Of a stretch of 64,000 nt of DNA, positions 1-9,510 are shown one piece after another. The position numbers were made by a program, and so were the translations under genes. Under the pieces are notes generated by a model, which saw only the letters and a list, made by a program, of their open reading frames with translations, was not told where the DNA came from and searched no databases. The DNA comes from Anniella stebbinsi. Taxonomy: Eukaryota; Chordata; Lepidosauria; Squamata; Anniellidae. Where the stretch lies: assembly GCA_029215795.1 (NCBI GenBank), contig JARDYH010000007.1:91341263-91405262 (forward strand), given 5' to 3'. Every line of letters starts with the position of its first letter. Positions within the stretch are counted from its first letter, which is position 1.

Positions 1-97
1 CAGGCTGCTGTGTTAATCCATGTCAACAAATCAGTTCTAGCCATTTTCATCTCCACTTTGTAAAACTAATGGATCTTAATTGCCCATTTAAGACCAA
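1..97. repeat. Left part of an old interspersed repeat (family not recognised), split by a Harbinger-type element
   Basis: This stretch and 1536-1745 are two halves of one repeat. A related, uninterrupted copy lies at 53545-53875: both share the words ATGGATCTTAATTG and CAACAAA on this side, and TTACAACAG, CCTGCTAATAAAAAA and CCTGTGAGCC on the other. I do not recognise the family. No coding capacity is visible. Its value is as an empty-site reference for the element between the halves. Confidence 0.6.
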
Positions 98-1535
98 GGC
101 TCAATTCGGACAACACGTTAAGCAACTGAGGGGAATTAACCCACTGACGGTGTATTAAAAAGGTGGGCTCAATTCGGACGACACGCTGCAGCAGGCGCTG
201 CAAAGAATTTTTAACCACCCTGGTGGTTAATAACGTACTCGGTTCTGACTGACAGCCCGGCTGCCATTTTCCCCGCTTACCGAACTCCGTCAGTCCTCCA
301 GCAGGTATCCCAGAACACACTGCGGCCGAAAACCATGGGCGCCGCCATTGTAGCCGATGCAGGACACGCCTCCCAAACCCCACGCCTCCCAAACCCCATT
401 GGCACCCATGCCCCAGCCCCCAACCCCCCTCCCTCCTAGAGCATCTTTCGCACACACAGGAAAGAAGGCAAGAGAGGGGTGGCATAGAAAACTTTATTCA
501 GCAGGGAGCTTAGACATGGGCAATAAGGCACATGGGCACCATTATGCCAGGGCAGAACCTACGGAGAGGACAGTCGCCCCCGGAAAGGGAAGAGGTGACT
601 GGAAGGCACAGCGATGAAGAGGGGACGGCCGGGGCCACACCCCCAGGGAGCCAAGCACGGAACGGGCAAAGGGGATGTGGTGGAGAGGGGTGGCATGCCA
701 GGGAGAGATGCCAGTCCACAGATGGAACTACACAGCCGACGCTCACAGGGGGTGGGGGTAGCGCAGCCAGATCCAGGCACTGATGCTTTCACGCACCCGG
801 GACGCCTCCGCACGGGCGCAACGCTCCCCAATGGGGTTCTCGGGGCCCGGCAAAGGCTCGCTGTCCAGCTGTGTTGGGCGGATGAGGGGGGGCTCTCTGG
901 TCGCCGCTTCCCCTGCCCTCGTCCTTCTGGGTGAAGTGAGGGTGGAGGTGGCGGCGCAGTGGGGGTCTACTTTGGATGGGGTGTTGTTCCCCTCTTGGTG
1001 TGTGGGGGGCTGCCCCCTGCTCCAGGGCACCTGGGGTTTTGGGGTATTCCATCTCCCCCTCCCCCCCTTTGCCGTAGTGTCCTTCTGGTGCGCTTCCCTT
1101 TCCGTTTGGGTAACTTCCTGGGCACCCTGCGTGAGTTCGTGCAGGAGCCGGCCCCTTGTTGAGCTCCGTGCCGGCTGCCTGGTGGGGGAGGCGGGCATCC
1201 TGGTTGCTATGGCGGTGATACCAGCGGTCTGTTGCGAGCGTGCCTGAGCAGCCGCTCTTGCTGCTCTCCTCTATGGTCTTTTATGTTAACGTACTCACCT
1301 CAGTTGTTTAACCCACGCACCTCAAGCGGCTGAATTCGGACAACACGTTAGTCAATTGACTAACTTTTAAACAAATCGCAAGCGAGTTGTTTAACTCAGT
1401 TGTTTAAAACTCCAACTTAACCAACCGTGGGTTGTTTATCCGTTGTGTGGCTGAATTCGGACGACACATTGAGCTAACCAACGGACGGTTATTTAATTTA
1501 ACTACCGTTGCTTAACGTGTTGTCCGAATTGAGCC
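98..1535. mobile_element. PIF/Harbinger-type DNA transposon, 1438 bp, 29-bp perfect terminal inverted repeats
   Basis: The sequence at 98-126 (starting GGCTCAATTCGGACAACACG) is the exact reverse complement of 1507-1535. Both sides are flanked by CAA (95-97 and 1536-1538), a 3-bp target duplication typical of the PIF/Harbinger superfamily. The related uninterrupted repeat at 53.5 kb supports the insertion site. Extra forward copies of the end motif lie at about 171, 1331 and 1451, so shorter elements may be stacked inside. The interior (450-1260) is GC-rich with a minus-strand AATAAA at 493-498, as expected for a decayed gene read leftward. No intact transposase is seen. Confidence 0.8.
743..1198 (-). 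pseudogene. Open frame inside the Harbinger-type element, possible remnant of an element-encoded protein
   Basis: This is a 151-codon open frame, rich in Arg, Pro and Thr, inside the transposon. The strand agrees with a polyadenylation signal (AATAAA on the minus strand at 493-498) about 250 bp downstream of its stop. Harbinger elements usually carry a transposase and a Myb-like protein. I cannot recognise a DDE or Myb/SANT domain here, so it may be an eroded C-terminal part or simply an open frame in GC-rich DNA. Confidence 0.2.
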
Positions 1536-1745
1536 CAAGTCAACCCAAAACACTTCGCATTACAACAGGAAATAATATATTGTTGCTGGGAAAAGTCATT
1601 CTGCTCCCATCCCCCAACTAGGGGGAGCATTGTAGCTAAACCCAGAGGGAATAGTAAATTATGAAGGGGGTGGCAGATGATGTCAGCATCCCTGCTAATA
1701 AAAAAGTGTTGGCATTGCATTCCTGTGAGCCCTACCTCCACTATA
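1536..1745. repeat. Right part of the old interspersed repeat split by the Harbinger-type element
   Basis: This continues the repeat broken at position 97. It matches the 53.5-kb relative through ACAACAGGRAAYAATAT, GATGATGTCAG, CTGCTAATAAAAAA and TCCTGTGAGCC. The 98-1535 element sits exactly between the matching halves. Confidence 0.6.
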
Positions 1746-1800
1746 CCACCGCTAGAGTCCTAAGGAGGCAGCAAAATCCTGAGGTTTATTGAACCCCTGA

Positions 1801-2810
1801 AGGGCTGCCTTTGTCATGATAGAGCACAAATTAGTTGCACAGGCCTGTAACAATACCTTGCCTATGGCTATCTAGTGAGTTTCTGAGTTGAGGTTAATAT
1901 TTCAGCCAAGGACTTCCTGGCTCACAGCTCATTTTCCTAACCACCACATGGGGTGGCCAACAGAAGAAAAGCACCTGAGCTGCTCTTGTGTTTGCTTTAA
2001 ATGGCATAAGGTAAACATGATCACTTCTGACTGTCTATTGCACAAGCTATTTTGAAGAACACATGAACAGTGTCCGGTAAACTTTTCCTGCCAAATGGCA
2101 AAATGGCTCTTGCCAGGAACCAGAGACAAGCAGCCAAGCTCAGAATTCGCAGCGATAAATGCAGAGGAGCAAATCTGTCTCTGCTCCAGTTTTTTCCTCC
2201 CTCCCCAAGTGATGCATCTGCAATTCTAGGAGAGTTACATGTGAGCTAATTTCCCTCCTGATCCCTCACCAAAGCAACGCTCCGCTTTGTGCTTCAACTG
2301 TGCTGTTTACCTGCTCTTTACAACTGACCTTTTCCCTCTAGCAGGGACGGTGGAGGCTGACAGGCCCAAACTGCTTGGAAACATTCCCTGCCTTACAGAC
2401 CCCCAGGCTCTGAGAGGGCAGGAATGACAGTGGGGCCTGATGACAGAGAAGCAGCATCACACTGCCCATTCTCTGTAACAGGTTTCTGATCCCTGTAGTG
2501 CCGGCCTGCACAAATCCTCGCTCTTTGATCAATTATTGATGGATTGTTGCTGGGTTAGCTCTGGATTCTTTAACCCATGAACAACCCAGAGTTTCTGGGT
2601 TTGCACATCACAAAACCATCCAAGAATGCCCCCATTCCTGGGTTGTTAATTAAAAGCAGAAACAAAGAGCACATGGCTCTCACAAACCTCTCCCCCCACC
2701 CCCAATTCCTGCGTTAAGCAACCCAGGAATTGCTGCCATGAGTTATGAACCACGTGAATGTGTAGTTTGACCCTCACCCTCTGTCTCTGCTGCTACAAAT
2801 ATAGAAGGTG
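1801..2810. other. Non-coding stretch, no gene recognised; weak MITE-like fragment at about 2540-2760
   Basis: No exon or full repeat was recognised. The part at 2540-2760 repeats AACCCAG/CTGGGTT words in both orientations and resembles 60330-60555, suggesting a decayed inverted-repeat element. Confidence 0.4.
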
Positions 2811-3130
2811 TAGAGTGACCAGATAAAATCCAGGTCAGGGCTCATGTAACTGTAACAGTTGTAGAGAAAAGGGAATTTCAGCCAGTGTCATTTGTATGCA
2901 ATTAGTTCCTGGTGATATTCCCTCTTCATCACAACAATTAAAGTTGCAGGGGCCCTGCCTTCTTTTGTATATGGTCACTCTAGTATAGTGCCTGCAACTT
3001 TAACTGTTGTGATGAAGAGGGAATTTCATCAGGAACTAATTGCATACAAATTACTCTGGCTAAAATTCCCTTTTCTCTACAACTGTTAAGGTTACATGAG
3101 CCCTGTCCTCCTTTTCATATGGTCAGCCTA
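2811..3130. mobile_element. Foldback hAT-like MITE, TAGGGTGACC family, subfamily B
   Basis: First of about twelve copies of a 310-320-bp palindromic element with ends near TAGGGTGACC...GGTCASCCTA. The left half carries CTTTAACAGTTG, GAATTTCAGC and CATTTGTATGCA blocks, which return in reverse order as the complement. Subfamily B is marked by GATAAAATCCAGGTCAGG and GCAATTAGTTCCTGGTG. Both orientations fold on each other, with a centre near CACTCTAGTATAG. Other copies have clear 8-bp target duplications (see 20731, 23322, 26028); this one has none readable. No coding capacity. Confidence 0.8.
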
Positions 3131-3139
3131 TATATACCC

Positions 3140-3390
3140 AAACAATTTTAAACTATCAACAATAAGAAAAACCCAGGATCTGCTTAAAACCTCATCATAT
3201 GCTGCCAAAGGCCTGAGAGAAGAGGAAGGTCTTAACCTGGTGCCGAAAAGATAACAATGTGGTCACCAGGCGGGACTCTTTGGGGGAGTTGTTCCATAAT
3301 TGGGGGCTACCATCAAGAAGGCCCTCTTCTTTGGCCTCCAATGAAGGAGACACCTGAAGAAGAGCCTTTGATGATGAACATTGTATATGG
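3140..3390 (-). mobile_element. L2 LINE fragment, C-terminal end of ORF2
   Basis: Minus-strand translation gives LLDGSPQLWNNSPKESR and LLSFRHQVKTFLFSQAF. This matches the L2 ORF2 C-terminus (consensus AP.LWN.LP.EIR followed by F+..KT.LF). The copy is 5'-truncated. Confidence 0.7.
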
Positions 3391-4205
3391 GGTATGTTCA
3401 TACCAGTTGAAACAAAGCCTATATAACTGTCACTGCTTTTGTACATTGACATCCTGGGATGGGGGCAGACTATTTTATTTATTTCATTTCTATATCACCC
3501 AATATACCAAAGCTGTCCAGACTGTTCTCAGCTCCTCCTATTTGCATTGTGATTCTTTCATCTAAATCAGGGCTTTCAAATGGGGACATGAAACGGAGGC
3601 GGTGTGCTGCTCTAGCCTGTTCTTAGCTCTGTGGTGTGTGTAAAGTGGCCAGATGCAAGAGAGGACATGGTGCCTGCACCTTGCCTTGCAAGCACCGCCT
3701 GCCGACATTCCATCTTCCACACAAACTCTTAAAGCTGTAGGCGCCTCTGGCCACCTTCGGTGTGCTTGACCCCATGCCAAAGGGGGCAGAGCTCTCGTCC
3801 CTTAAAACAAGCATGGCTTCCTACATTCTTCACTTCCAAACAGGATGGAGAATTTTAGGTGCCAGTTTGAGCTCAGCCCTGAAAAGAATCAGCAGGAGCG
3901 GCTTTTCTTGTTCCAGCCTCGTCAAAATTCCTTCTGCTGTGTGACCATTAAAAGCACGGGAGGTTTGCTGTCCCTTTGTCCTTGGCCTCTGGGCGGCAGC
4001 ATGGCTGGATAGGATTTGACACCCGCTGAGTTTCGAACTGTCACGTCTTCTGTGGCCCGAGGCTGTTGCGTGAATGGTCCGTAGATCAGCGATGTGGTCA
4101 ACTAAAAACAGCCTTCTCCCCATCTGCCCTTCAGATGTGTTGGACTACAACTCCCATAATCCCCCAGCCAATGGAGGAAGGTTAGGCTAGGATTGCCAGG
4201 TTGCA
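3391..4205. other. Mostly unique non-coding sequence, hAT fragment at about 4122-4160
   Basis: No exon was recognised. A fragment GATGTGTTGGACTACAACTC at 4134-4153 belongs to the short hAT MITE family best preserved at 54931-55058. The region 3990-4090 is CpG-containing unique sequence without a recognised role. Confidence 0.4.
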
Positions 4206-4328
4206 AGCCGTAGTCTGTTTTTATGCTGTTTATGGTTTTAAATTCTGTATATTGGTTTTTAAATGTTCAGTGGTTTTAATCGTTGGGAACCGCCCCGAGA
4301 GCTGTAAATAAATAAATAAATAAATAAA
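4206..4328 (+). mobile_element. L2 LINE 3' untranslated end with (TAAA)n tail
   Basis: T-rich 3' UTR words (TTTATGGTTTTAAAT, TTGGTTTTTAAATG) are followed by GAACCGCCCCGAGAGCTGTAAA and AAATAAATAAATAAAT. The same arrangement ends other L2 copies here, such as 13547-14038. Only the 3' end is present. Confidence 0.6.
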
Positions 4329-4615
4329 ATGCTCTTAAAAGAAGGAGGCATGCAAGCTGCAACTGCTCCTGCCTGTTCTTCCTATCGTCCTTCCAAGCTA
4401 CCCTCCATCGCTTCCTGTGGAAGGGCAAATGTCCTATTGACTACTGCAGTCGGAAGAACAGAAAGGCAGGAGGATTTTGAGAGAAATTGGTTCCTATATC
4501 TCAAGGACTGCCAGCTGTCTAGGACAGACATGTGCAACATTTGACCCATGAGCTGCATGCGGCCCTCTGCCGCCACTGAAATTCACGGTGACAACCCTCC
4601 CCCTCCCCCCAATTT

Positions 4616-4935
4616 TAGGGTGACCATATGGAAAGGAGGACAGGGCTCCTGTATCTTTAACAGTTGCATAGAAAAGGGAATTTCAGCAGGTGTCCTTTGT
4701 AGGCATGCAGCATCTGGTGAAATCCCCTCTTCATCACAACAGCTAAAGCTGCAGGAGCCCTGCCCTCTTTTGTATCTGGTCATGCCAGGCAGGGCTCCTG
4801 CAGCTTTAACTGTTGTGACAAAGAGGGGATTTCACCAGGTTCTTGCTGCATACAAATGACACCTGCTGAAATTCCCTTTTCAATGTGAGTGTTAAAGATA
4901 GAGGAGCCCTGTCCTCCTTTCCAGATGGTCACCCC
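4616..4935. mobile_element. Foldback hAT-like MITE, TAGGGTGACC family, subfamily A
   Basis: Full-length palindromic copy. It starts TAGGGTGACCATATGGAAAG and ends GGTCACCCCA. Flanks CCCAATTT (4608-4615) and CCCAATTT (4936-4943) form an exact 8-bp target duplication, the size made by hAT transposases. Subfamily A is marked by CATGCAGCAYCTGGTGAAAT. Confidence 0.85.
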
Positions 4936-5007
4936 ACCCAATTTGCCACTGAAAATTAGCAGCAAATTCCTACCGAATGCTATGTAGGCCACACGTGGCT
5001 TGTTTTC

Positions 5008-6027
5008 ATGATAAGGTTGGCTATTGTAGCATTTCACAGGGATCGCTGCTCTTCAAAAAAGGAGTTGCTATGTGGTGTACCACAAGGTGCCATCCTTTCC
5101 CCAATGCTGTTTAACATTTACATGAAACCGCTGGGAGAGATCATCCGGAGGCATGGGGTGGGGTGCTATCAATATGCTGATGACACCCAAATATATTTCT
5201 CTATGCCTTCGACAACATCGTCAGCTAAGGATAGTGTGTCTCCTCTGAATGAATGCTTGGAGGCGGTAATGGGCTGGATGAGGAAAAACAAACTGAAGCT
5301 GAATCCAGACAAGACGGAGGTGCTCGCTGTCAAAGGCCCCAATCTGGGTTTGGAGGTGTGTCAACCAGTTCTGGATGGGGTTACACCCCCGCTGAAAGAC
5401 TGTGTTCGCAGCTTGGGGGTACTCCTGGATCCGTCGCTCCAAATGACAGCTCAGATTGATGCGACGGCCAGGAGTGCCTACTATCAGCTTCGGATGATAC
5501 ACCAGCTGCGCCCCTTCCTAGAGTTGGAAGACCTAAAGACAGTAGTGTACTCGCTGGTAACTTCGAGGCTTGACTTCTGCAATGTGCTGTACATAGGGCT
5601 ACCTTTGTCCCTAGTCCGGAAACTTCAACTTGTTCAAAATATGGCAGCCAGGTTGGTCACCGGTACACCTAGGGGTGATCACATTACACCAGTTTTAAAA
5701 TCGCTTCATTGGCTGCCAATCAGTTTCCGGGCGAAGTATAAAGTGTTGGTTATTACCTTTCAAGCCCTACATGGTTTGGGCGCAGGCTACCTGCGGGATC
5801 GCCTTCTCCTGTACAATCCACCCCGCACACTTAGGTCCTCTGGGAAGAACTTACTCAAGTCAGCCAGAACTAGGCTGATGAGTGTTACCCAGAGGACCTT
5901 CTCTTCCATCGCTACCAGACTATGGAATGGTCTGCCAGAGGAGATTAGACAAATTAGCAGTCTTCATGTATTTAAGAGAGTCATGAAGACTGCTCTCTTC
6001 CGGCAGGCCTATCCAGATGAATTTTAA
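5008..6027 (+). CDS. L2 LINE ORF2 C-terminal half: reverse transcriptase palm and C-terminal domain (truncated)
   Basis: 339 codons without a stop. In order: GVPQGAILSPMLFNIYMKPL (residues about 24-43), the RT active-site YADDTQIYFS (about 56-65), WMRKNKLKLNPDKTEV (about 91-106), then LVTSRLDFCN, LQLVQNMAARLVTGT, LHWLPISFRAKYKVL and ATRLWNGLPEEIRQ near the end. This order is that of L2-clade ORF2, which copies element RNA at the nicked target. The upstream endonuclease and finger regions are missing, so the product cannot be functional alone. The first ATG is probably fortuitous and lies at or before the truncation point. The open frame suggests a comparatively recent insertion. Confidence 0.8.
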   Translation: MIRLAIVAFHRDRCSSKKELLCGVPQGAILSPMLFNIYMKPLGEIIRRHGVGCYQYADDTQIYFSMPSTTSSAKDSVSPLNECLEAVMGWMRKNKLKLNPDKTEVLAVKGPNLGLEVCQPVLDGVTPPLKDCVRSLGVLLDPSLQMTAQIDATARSAYYQLRMIHQLRPFLELEDLKTVVYSLVTSRLDFCNVLYIGLPLSLVRKLQLVQNMAARLVTGTPRGDHITPVLKSLHWLPISFRAKYKVLVITFQALHGLGAGYLRDRLLLYNPPRTLRSSGKNLLKSARTRLMSVTQRTFSSIATRLWNGLPEEIRQISSLHVFKRVMKTALFRQAYPDEF

Positions 6028-6147
6028 GATGTTTTAATAATGTATTTTTTTCTTGTTTTTAATTTTTTTTAACTGTTTGTGATTCTGTGTTTTATATTGT
6101 TGTTGTTCCCTGCCTCGATCTGGAGGGAGAGGCAGGTTATAAATAAA

Positions 6148-6189
<42 letters not shown>

Positions 6190-6205
6190 CATTATTATTA
6201 TTTGT
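5020..6205 (+). mobile_element. 5'-truncated L2-type LINE with long open ORF2 and (TTA)n tail
   Basis: A reverse transcriptase frame (see CDS) is followed by a T-rich 3' UTR (6028-6145) and a (TTA)n run at 6146-6202. Short tandem tails are usual for L2. It is the best preserved LINE in the window. Upstream, sequence homology fades near 5020, consistent with 5' truncation. Confidence 0.85.
6146..6202. repeat. (TTA)n microsatellite at the L2 tail
   Basis: Uninterrupted ATT/TTA repeats with one ATC variant, directly after the L2 3' UTR. Confidence 0.9.
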
Positions 6206-7048
6206 TGCTGGAAATCAGAGGCAAATCTGTGGTTTTTGATTTGGAGGGCTGTCCCTGAATTCCGCAGGCTGGCAGCACTGACAGCTGTGGTGTGTGTGTG
6301 TTTGTGTGTGCAAAATGACCCCTGGGCCTCCCAAAGTTGCCTGGCCTGATCCTGTGCCTTGCCATGTTGGCCAAAAGTACAATTCTAGGGGCAAGTGCAA
6401 AGTTGGAATGCTTTTAGGGCTTTGCACGGCAGGAATTCTGCCCTGCGCTCAGCATCTAGATCCACCTGCCAGCCTGCTTAGTTCAAAGCCTGCCAGGACA
6501 AACCCATCTCCCACAGCTGGATGCAATCCAGCCGCCAAAGATCCGGACGGAGGGGAGCTGTACTTCCAGGGACGTGGGCTCACCCTCCTCCTTGGTTGGC
6601 TTCAAGGCACATCAAGGATGCTGCTGGCAGCTGTGTTTGGAGTTGGGTGGGTTTAAAAATAGCTCTTTTATTTTGGATACTCCAGAGGCCAGGCAGGAGG
6701 CTGGTCCGCATGAAGCTTCATAGCGCAATCTGCAGATGGTCTCAGCCCCAAACATGGCGAAAGAGAATGGGAATTGATCCAGGAGGCCTCTGCTGGGTGA
6801 AAAGCACCAGCATCTTCCTCACCCAAAGAGTTTTAGATAGGCCAGGGCAGCTTCCTTGGGCTCAGTCCACAATGGATGCACTAAAATAAGCTCTTCTGGG
6901 CTTGGTTCAGAATGGGCCTGAATGTGTCCATTTTAAGCACTGGTCCCATCATCATTGTCCTCCTGATGATGTTACAGGGGAGACAATCAGACCTGGAGAC
7001 CCTCCCCAGTCGCTTTGCACACACTCTCTTCCCACTGCCCAGTTCACT
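6206..7048. other. Unique non-coding stretch, short (TG)n at about 6288-6309
   Basis: No exon or repeat family was recognised apart from a short TGTGTG run. Long open frames on the plus strand (6294-6889) have no recognisable domain and no splice context. Confidence 0.4.
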
Positions 7049-7368
7049 TAGGGTGCCCATGTGGAAAGGAGGAGTGGGCTTCTGTATCTTTAGCAGTTGT
7101 GTAAAAAAGGGAATTTCAGCAAGTGTCATTTGTATGCATGCAGCACCTGGTAAAATCCCCTCTCCATCACAACAATTAAAGCTGCAGGAGCTATGCTAGA
7201 GTGACCAGATACAAAAGAGGGTAGGCTCCTGCAGCTTTAACTGTTGTGATGGAGAGGGGATTTTACCAGGTGCTGCATGCATACAAATGACACCGGCTGA
7301 AATTCCCTTTTCAATGCAACTGTTAAAAGATACAGGAGCCCGGTCCTCCTTTCCATATGGTCACCTTA
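7049..7368. mobile_element. Foldback hAT-like MITE, TAGGGTGACC family, subfamily A
   Basis: Starts TAGGGTGCCCATGTGG and ends CCATATGGTCACCTTA. AGTTCACT occurs just left (7041-7048) and, after two extra bases, right (7371-7378), giving a likely 8-bp target duplication. Confidence 0.8.
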
Positions 7369-7414
7369 GAAGTTCACTTCCCCACAAATTTTACTACTAG
7401 TCTATACGGAAATA

Positions 7415-7495
7415 ATTTCTTTATACTATGTATATTGCATTTAATGGTTTTTAACCTTTGTGAACTGCCCAGAGAGCTTCAGGCGGTATGATGAA
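7415..7495 (+). mobile_element. L2-type LINE 3' UTR fragment
   Basis: TTTAATGGTTTTTAACC then GTGAACTGCCCAGAGAGCTTCAGGCGGTATG, the conserved end of L2-derived 3' UTRs in this window (compare 21590-21640). Confidence 0.55.
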
Positions 7496-7648
7496 CGAAT
7501 TTGGGCTGAGTGAGGACTTTAGAGCACAACAGTAGAGATCCTGTCCTGATTCACCCGCTTAAACTTCGCACTTCCAATGCCTTGTTCCTGTGCTTTCGAT
7601 AGCAGCTTGATATACAGGAATTTAGCAGGTGAAGAATAAGGGAGGAAT

Positions 7649-7955
7649 TAGGGTGACCATATGGAAAGGAGGACTGGGCTCCTGTATCTTTAACAGCTGT
7701 ATTGAAAGGGGAATTTCAACAGGTGTCCTTTGTAGGCATGCAGCACCTGGTGAAATCCCCTCTTTGTCACAACAGTTAAAGCTGCAGGAGCTACACTAGA
7801 GTGACCAGATACAAAAGAGGGCAGGGCTCCTGCAACTTTAACTGTTGTGACAAAGAGGGAATTTCACAAGGTGCTGCCTGCCTACAAATGACACCTGCTG
7901 AAATTCCCTGTTCAAGATGCAGGAGCCCTGTCCAACTTTCCTTACGGTCACCGTA
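7649..7955. mobile_element. Foldback hAT-like MITE, TAGGGTGACC family, subfamily A
   Basis: Palindromic copy from TAGGGTGACCATATGG to CTTACGGTCACCGTA. The right arm has lost about 15 bp around its CTGTTAAAG block. No convincing target duplication. Confidence 0.8.
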
Positions 7956-8726
7956 CGGAAAACTTCTTCTGCTTAATTTCTTGGTGCTAGACTTCCAAGA
8001 AAGGTACAAGAACACAGCCAGATTAGAAATATGGCAACCCTCTGGAGGGAACCAGGAAGTCTGGTGAGGATAAAGAGCATAAATGGAAAGAGAGAATTAA
8101 GCAAAACCACTGGCACATTCAAGCACTGAGCCACACCCGCTAGGCTCCTTTGGTCCACCAGTTCCCTCCCTAATCAGTACTTCACATGTGCCTTGGTGTC
8201 TCATTCACAGATTGCCATGACAACTCTCCCCCTTGTTGCCTACCCCCCCCCTTTTCCCAGGTCATCCTTTCTTTCTTTCTTTCCTTCCTTCCTTCTTGCA
8301 GAACTGAGAGCGGGTTCATGCTCTGTCTTCCAGCCGCTAATACTAATTTGTGCCAGCCTCCTTCCGCAAGTTGGTCCCTCGGGAGGATTGGGCAGAATCA
8401 TACAGCCAGGCCTTTGCATGATGCCAAAGAGGAAAGGACCTGGAGGAAAGGGCAAGGAGGACCAGGGTTTGGGCTATGGGCTTGCAGGGCCGGGTGCAAG
8501 TGAAAAGGAGACGGATCCGCAGTCCTTGTGGAGTGATTTCTAAACACCGCAAGTATCAAGGAATGAAATGATGGGAAATTAAGTTCTGTTGATGCATTTG
8601 TTATGCTAGAGGGAGGCCTGAAGGAATTGATCTCGCATGCTCGGAGTTTGTTCCATTCTGAGATTCTTTGGCTTGGGGGTGGAAAAGGGGGGGGGGGTAA
8701 ATGGAAACACAGATGTATAAAATTAT
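7956..8726. other. Non-coding stretch with (CTTT)n at about 8267-8296 and an 11-G run at 8687-8697
   Basis: No exon was recognised. The open frames at 8186-8552 overlap one another in several frames and look incidental. Confidence 0.4.
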
Positions 8727-8924
8727 TAGTGGAGGCTGGTGGCTCTGATGTCAGTGGGGCAGTAAATTCAATCCGTGTTTCAGTCAGGACCAGTCAGAAC
8801 TCTAAAGGAGCTTTCCAAGGTGTTTCCGCACCTTGGAGAGCTCCTTTAGAGTTCTGACTGGTTCTGACTAAAACCCGGAGCAGATTCACCACCCCACTGA
8901 CATCGGAGTGACCAGCCTCCACTG
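8727..8924. mobile_element. Foldback hAT MITE, CAGTGGAGG family
   Basis: Best copy of a second palindromic family. Ends are YAGTGGAGGCTGG and CCAGCCTCCACTG. The arms carry TCAGTCAGRACCAGTCAGAA and AACTCTAAAGGAGC and their complements. Flanks AAAATTAT (8719-8726) and ATAATTAT (8925-8932) agree at 7 of 8 bases, an 8-bp hAT-type target duplication. CAGTGG termini are also usual for hAT elements. About twelve copies occur in the window. Confidence 0.85.
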
Positions 8925-8934
8925 ATAATTATGC

Positions 8935-9175
8935 ATGGAACAGAGAAAGAGGACCTCTTATGATAATGCCAGAAGTCAATGGGATCATCTGATGAAGCTG
9001 AATGCTGGGAGGGTCAGGACAGATAAAAGGAAGGACTTCTTCACACAGCACATAGTTCAACTGTGGGATTCAGTACTGCAAATTGCAGTGATGGCCACCA
9101 ACTCGGATGGCTTTAAAAGGGGATTAAACAAAACATGGAGGATATGACTACCATTGGCTACAAGACATGAAGCTA
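8935..9175 (+). mobile_element. CR1 LINE fragment, ORF2 C-terminus
   Basis: The plus-strand frame reads RVRTDKRKDFFTQHIVQLWD and SDGFKRGLNK, the conserved end of CR1 ORF2 (RTDKRK.FFTQRIV.LWN.LP then L.GFK+.LD). It is 5'-truncated, and the coding frame ends near 9145. Confidence 0.75.
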
Positions 9176-9200
9176 TATATATGGCCCTTGGGAACACAAG

Positions 9201-9331
9201 CAGGAGGTGAATCCACTCTGGACTCCAGTCAAAACTCTGTTTTGTGCCTTGGAAAGCTTCTTTAGAGTTCTGACTGAAACCAGGAACGGATTCATCACCC
9301 CCCTGACACCGGAGTCACCAGCCTCCGCTTG
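9201..9331. mobile_element. Partial CAGTGGAGG-family foldback MITE
   Basis: Contains GGTGAATCCACTCTGG, TTAGAGTTCTGACTGAAACC and GTCACCAGCCTCCGCTTG. The outer left end is missing. Confidence 0.65.
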
Positions 9332-9425
9332 GCAAGTGAACAGTAGAGACAGTGCCTTTTTGGTTCTGGGGCCCAAAATCTGGAACAGACTCCTGGGGGA
9401 AGTATGCCTGGCCCCACCCTGCTCA

Positions 9426-9510
9426 CTAGGGTGGTGTAGTGCTTAGAGTGCAGGCCTAAGACTGGGGAGACTAGAGTTCAAATCTCTACTCAGCATCCAT
9501 GGATCTTGCT
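9426..9510 (+). mobile_element. Sauria-type SINE, tRNA-derived head
   Basis: GTGGTGTAGTGCTTAGAGTG is an A-box-like start and GAGTTCAAATC a B-box-like motif at tRNA spacing. The order matches the 5' part of squamate Sauria SINEs. The 3' body is degraded. Confidence 0.6.

Noticed and set aside
590..1260. CpG island promoter
   Set aside because: The GC-rich block lies wholly inside a transposon with perfect inverted ends, so it is element interior.
2811..3130. CRISPR-like array or tandem repeat
   Set aside because: The repeated blocks are inverted, not evenly spaced direct repeats; they are arms of a foldback MITE.
2811..3130. Tc1/mariner assignment of the TAGGGTGACC family from TA at both ends
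   Set aside because: Several copies show 8-bp duplications outside the TA (20731, 23322, 26028, 4616), which fits hAT and not a 2-bp TA duplication.
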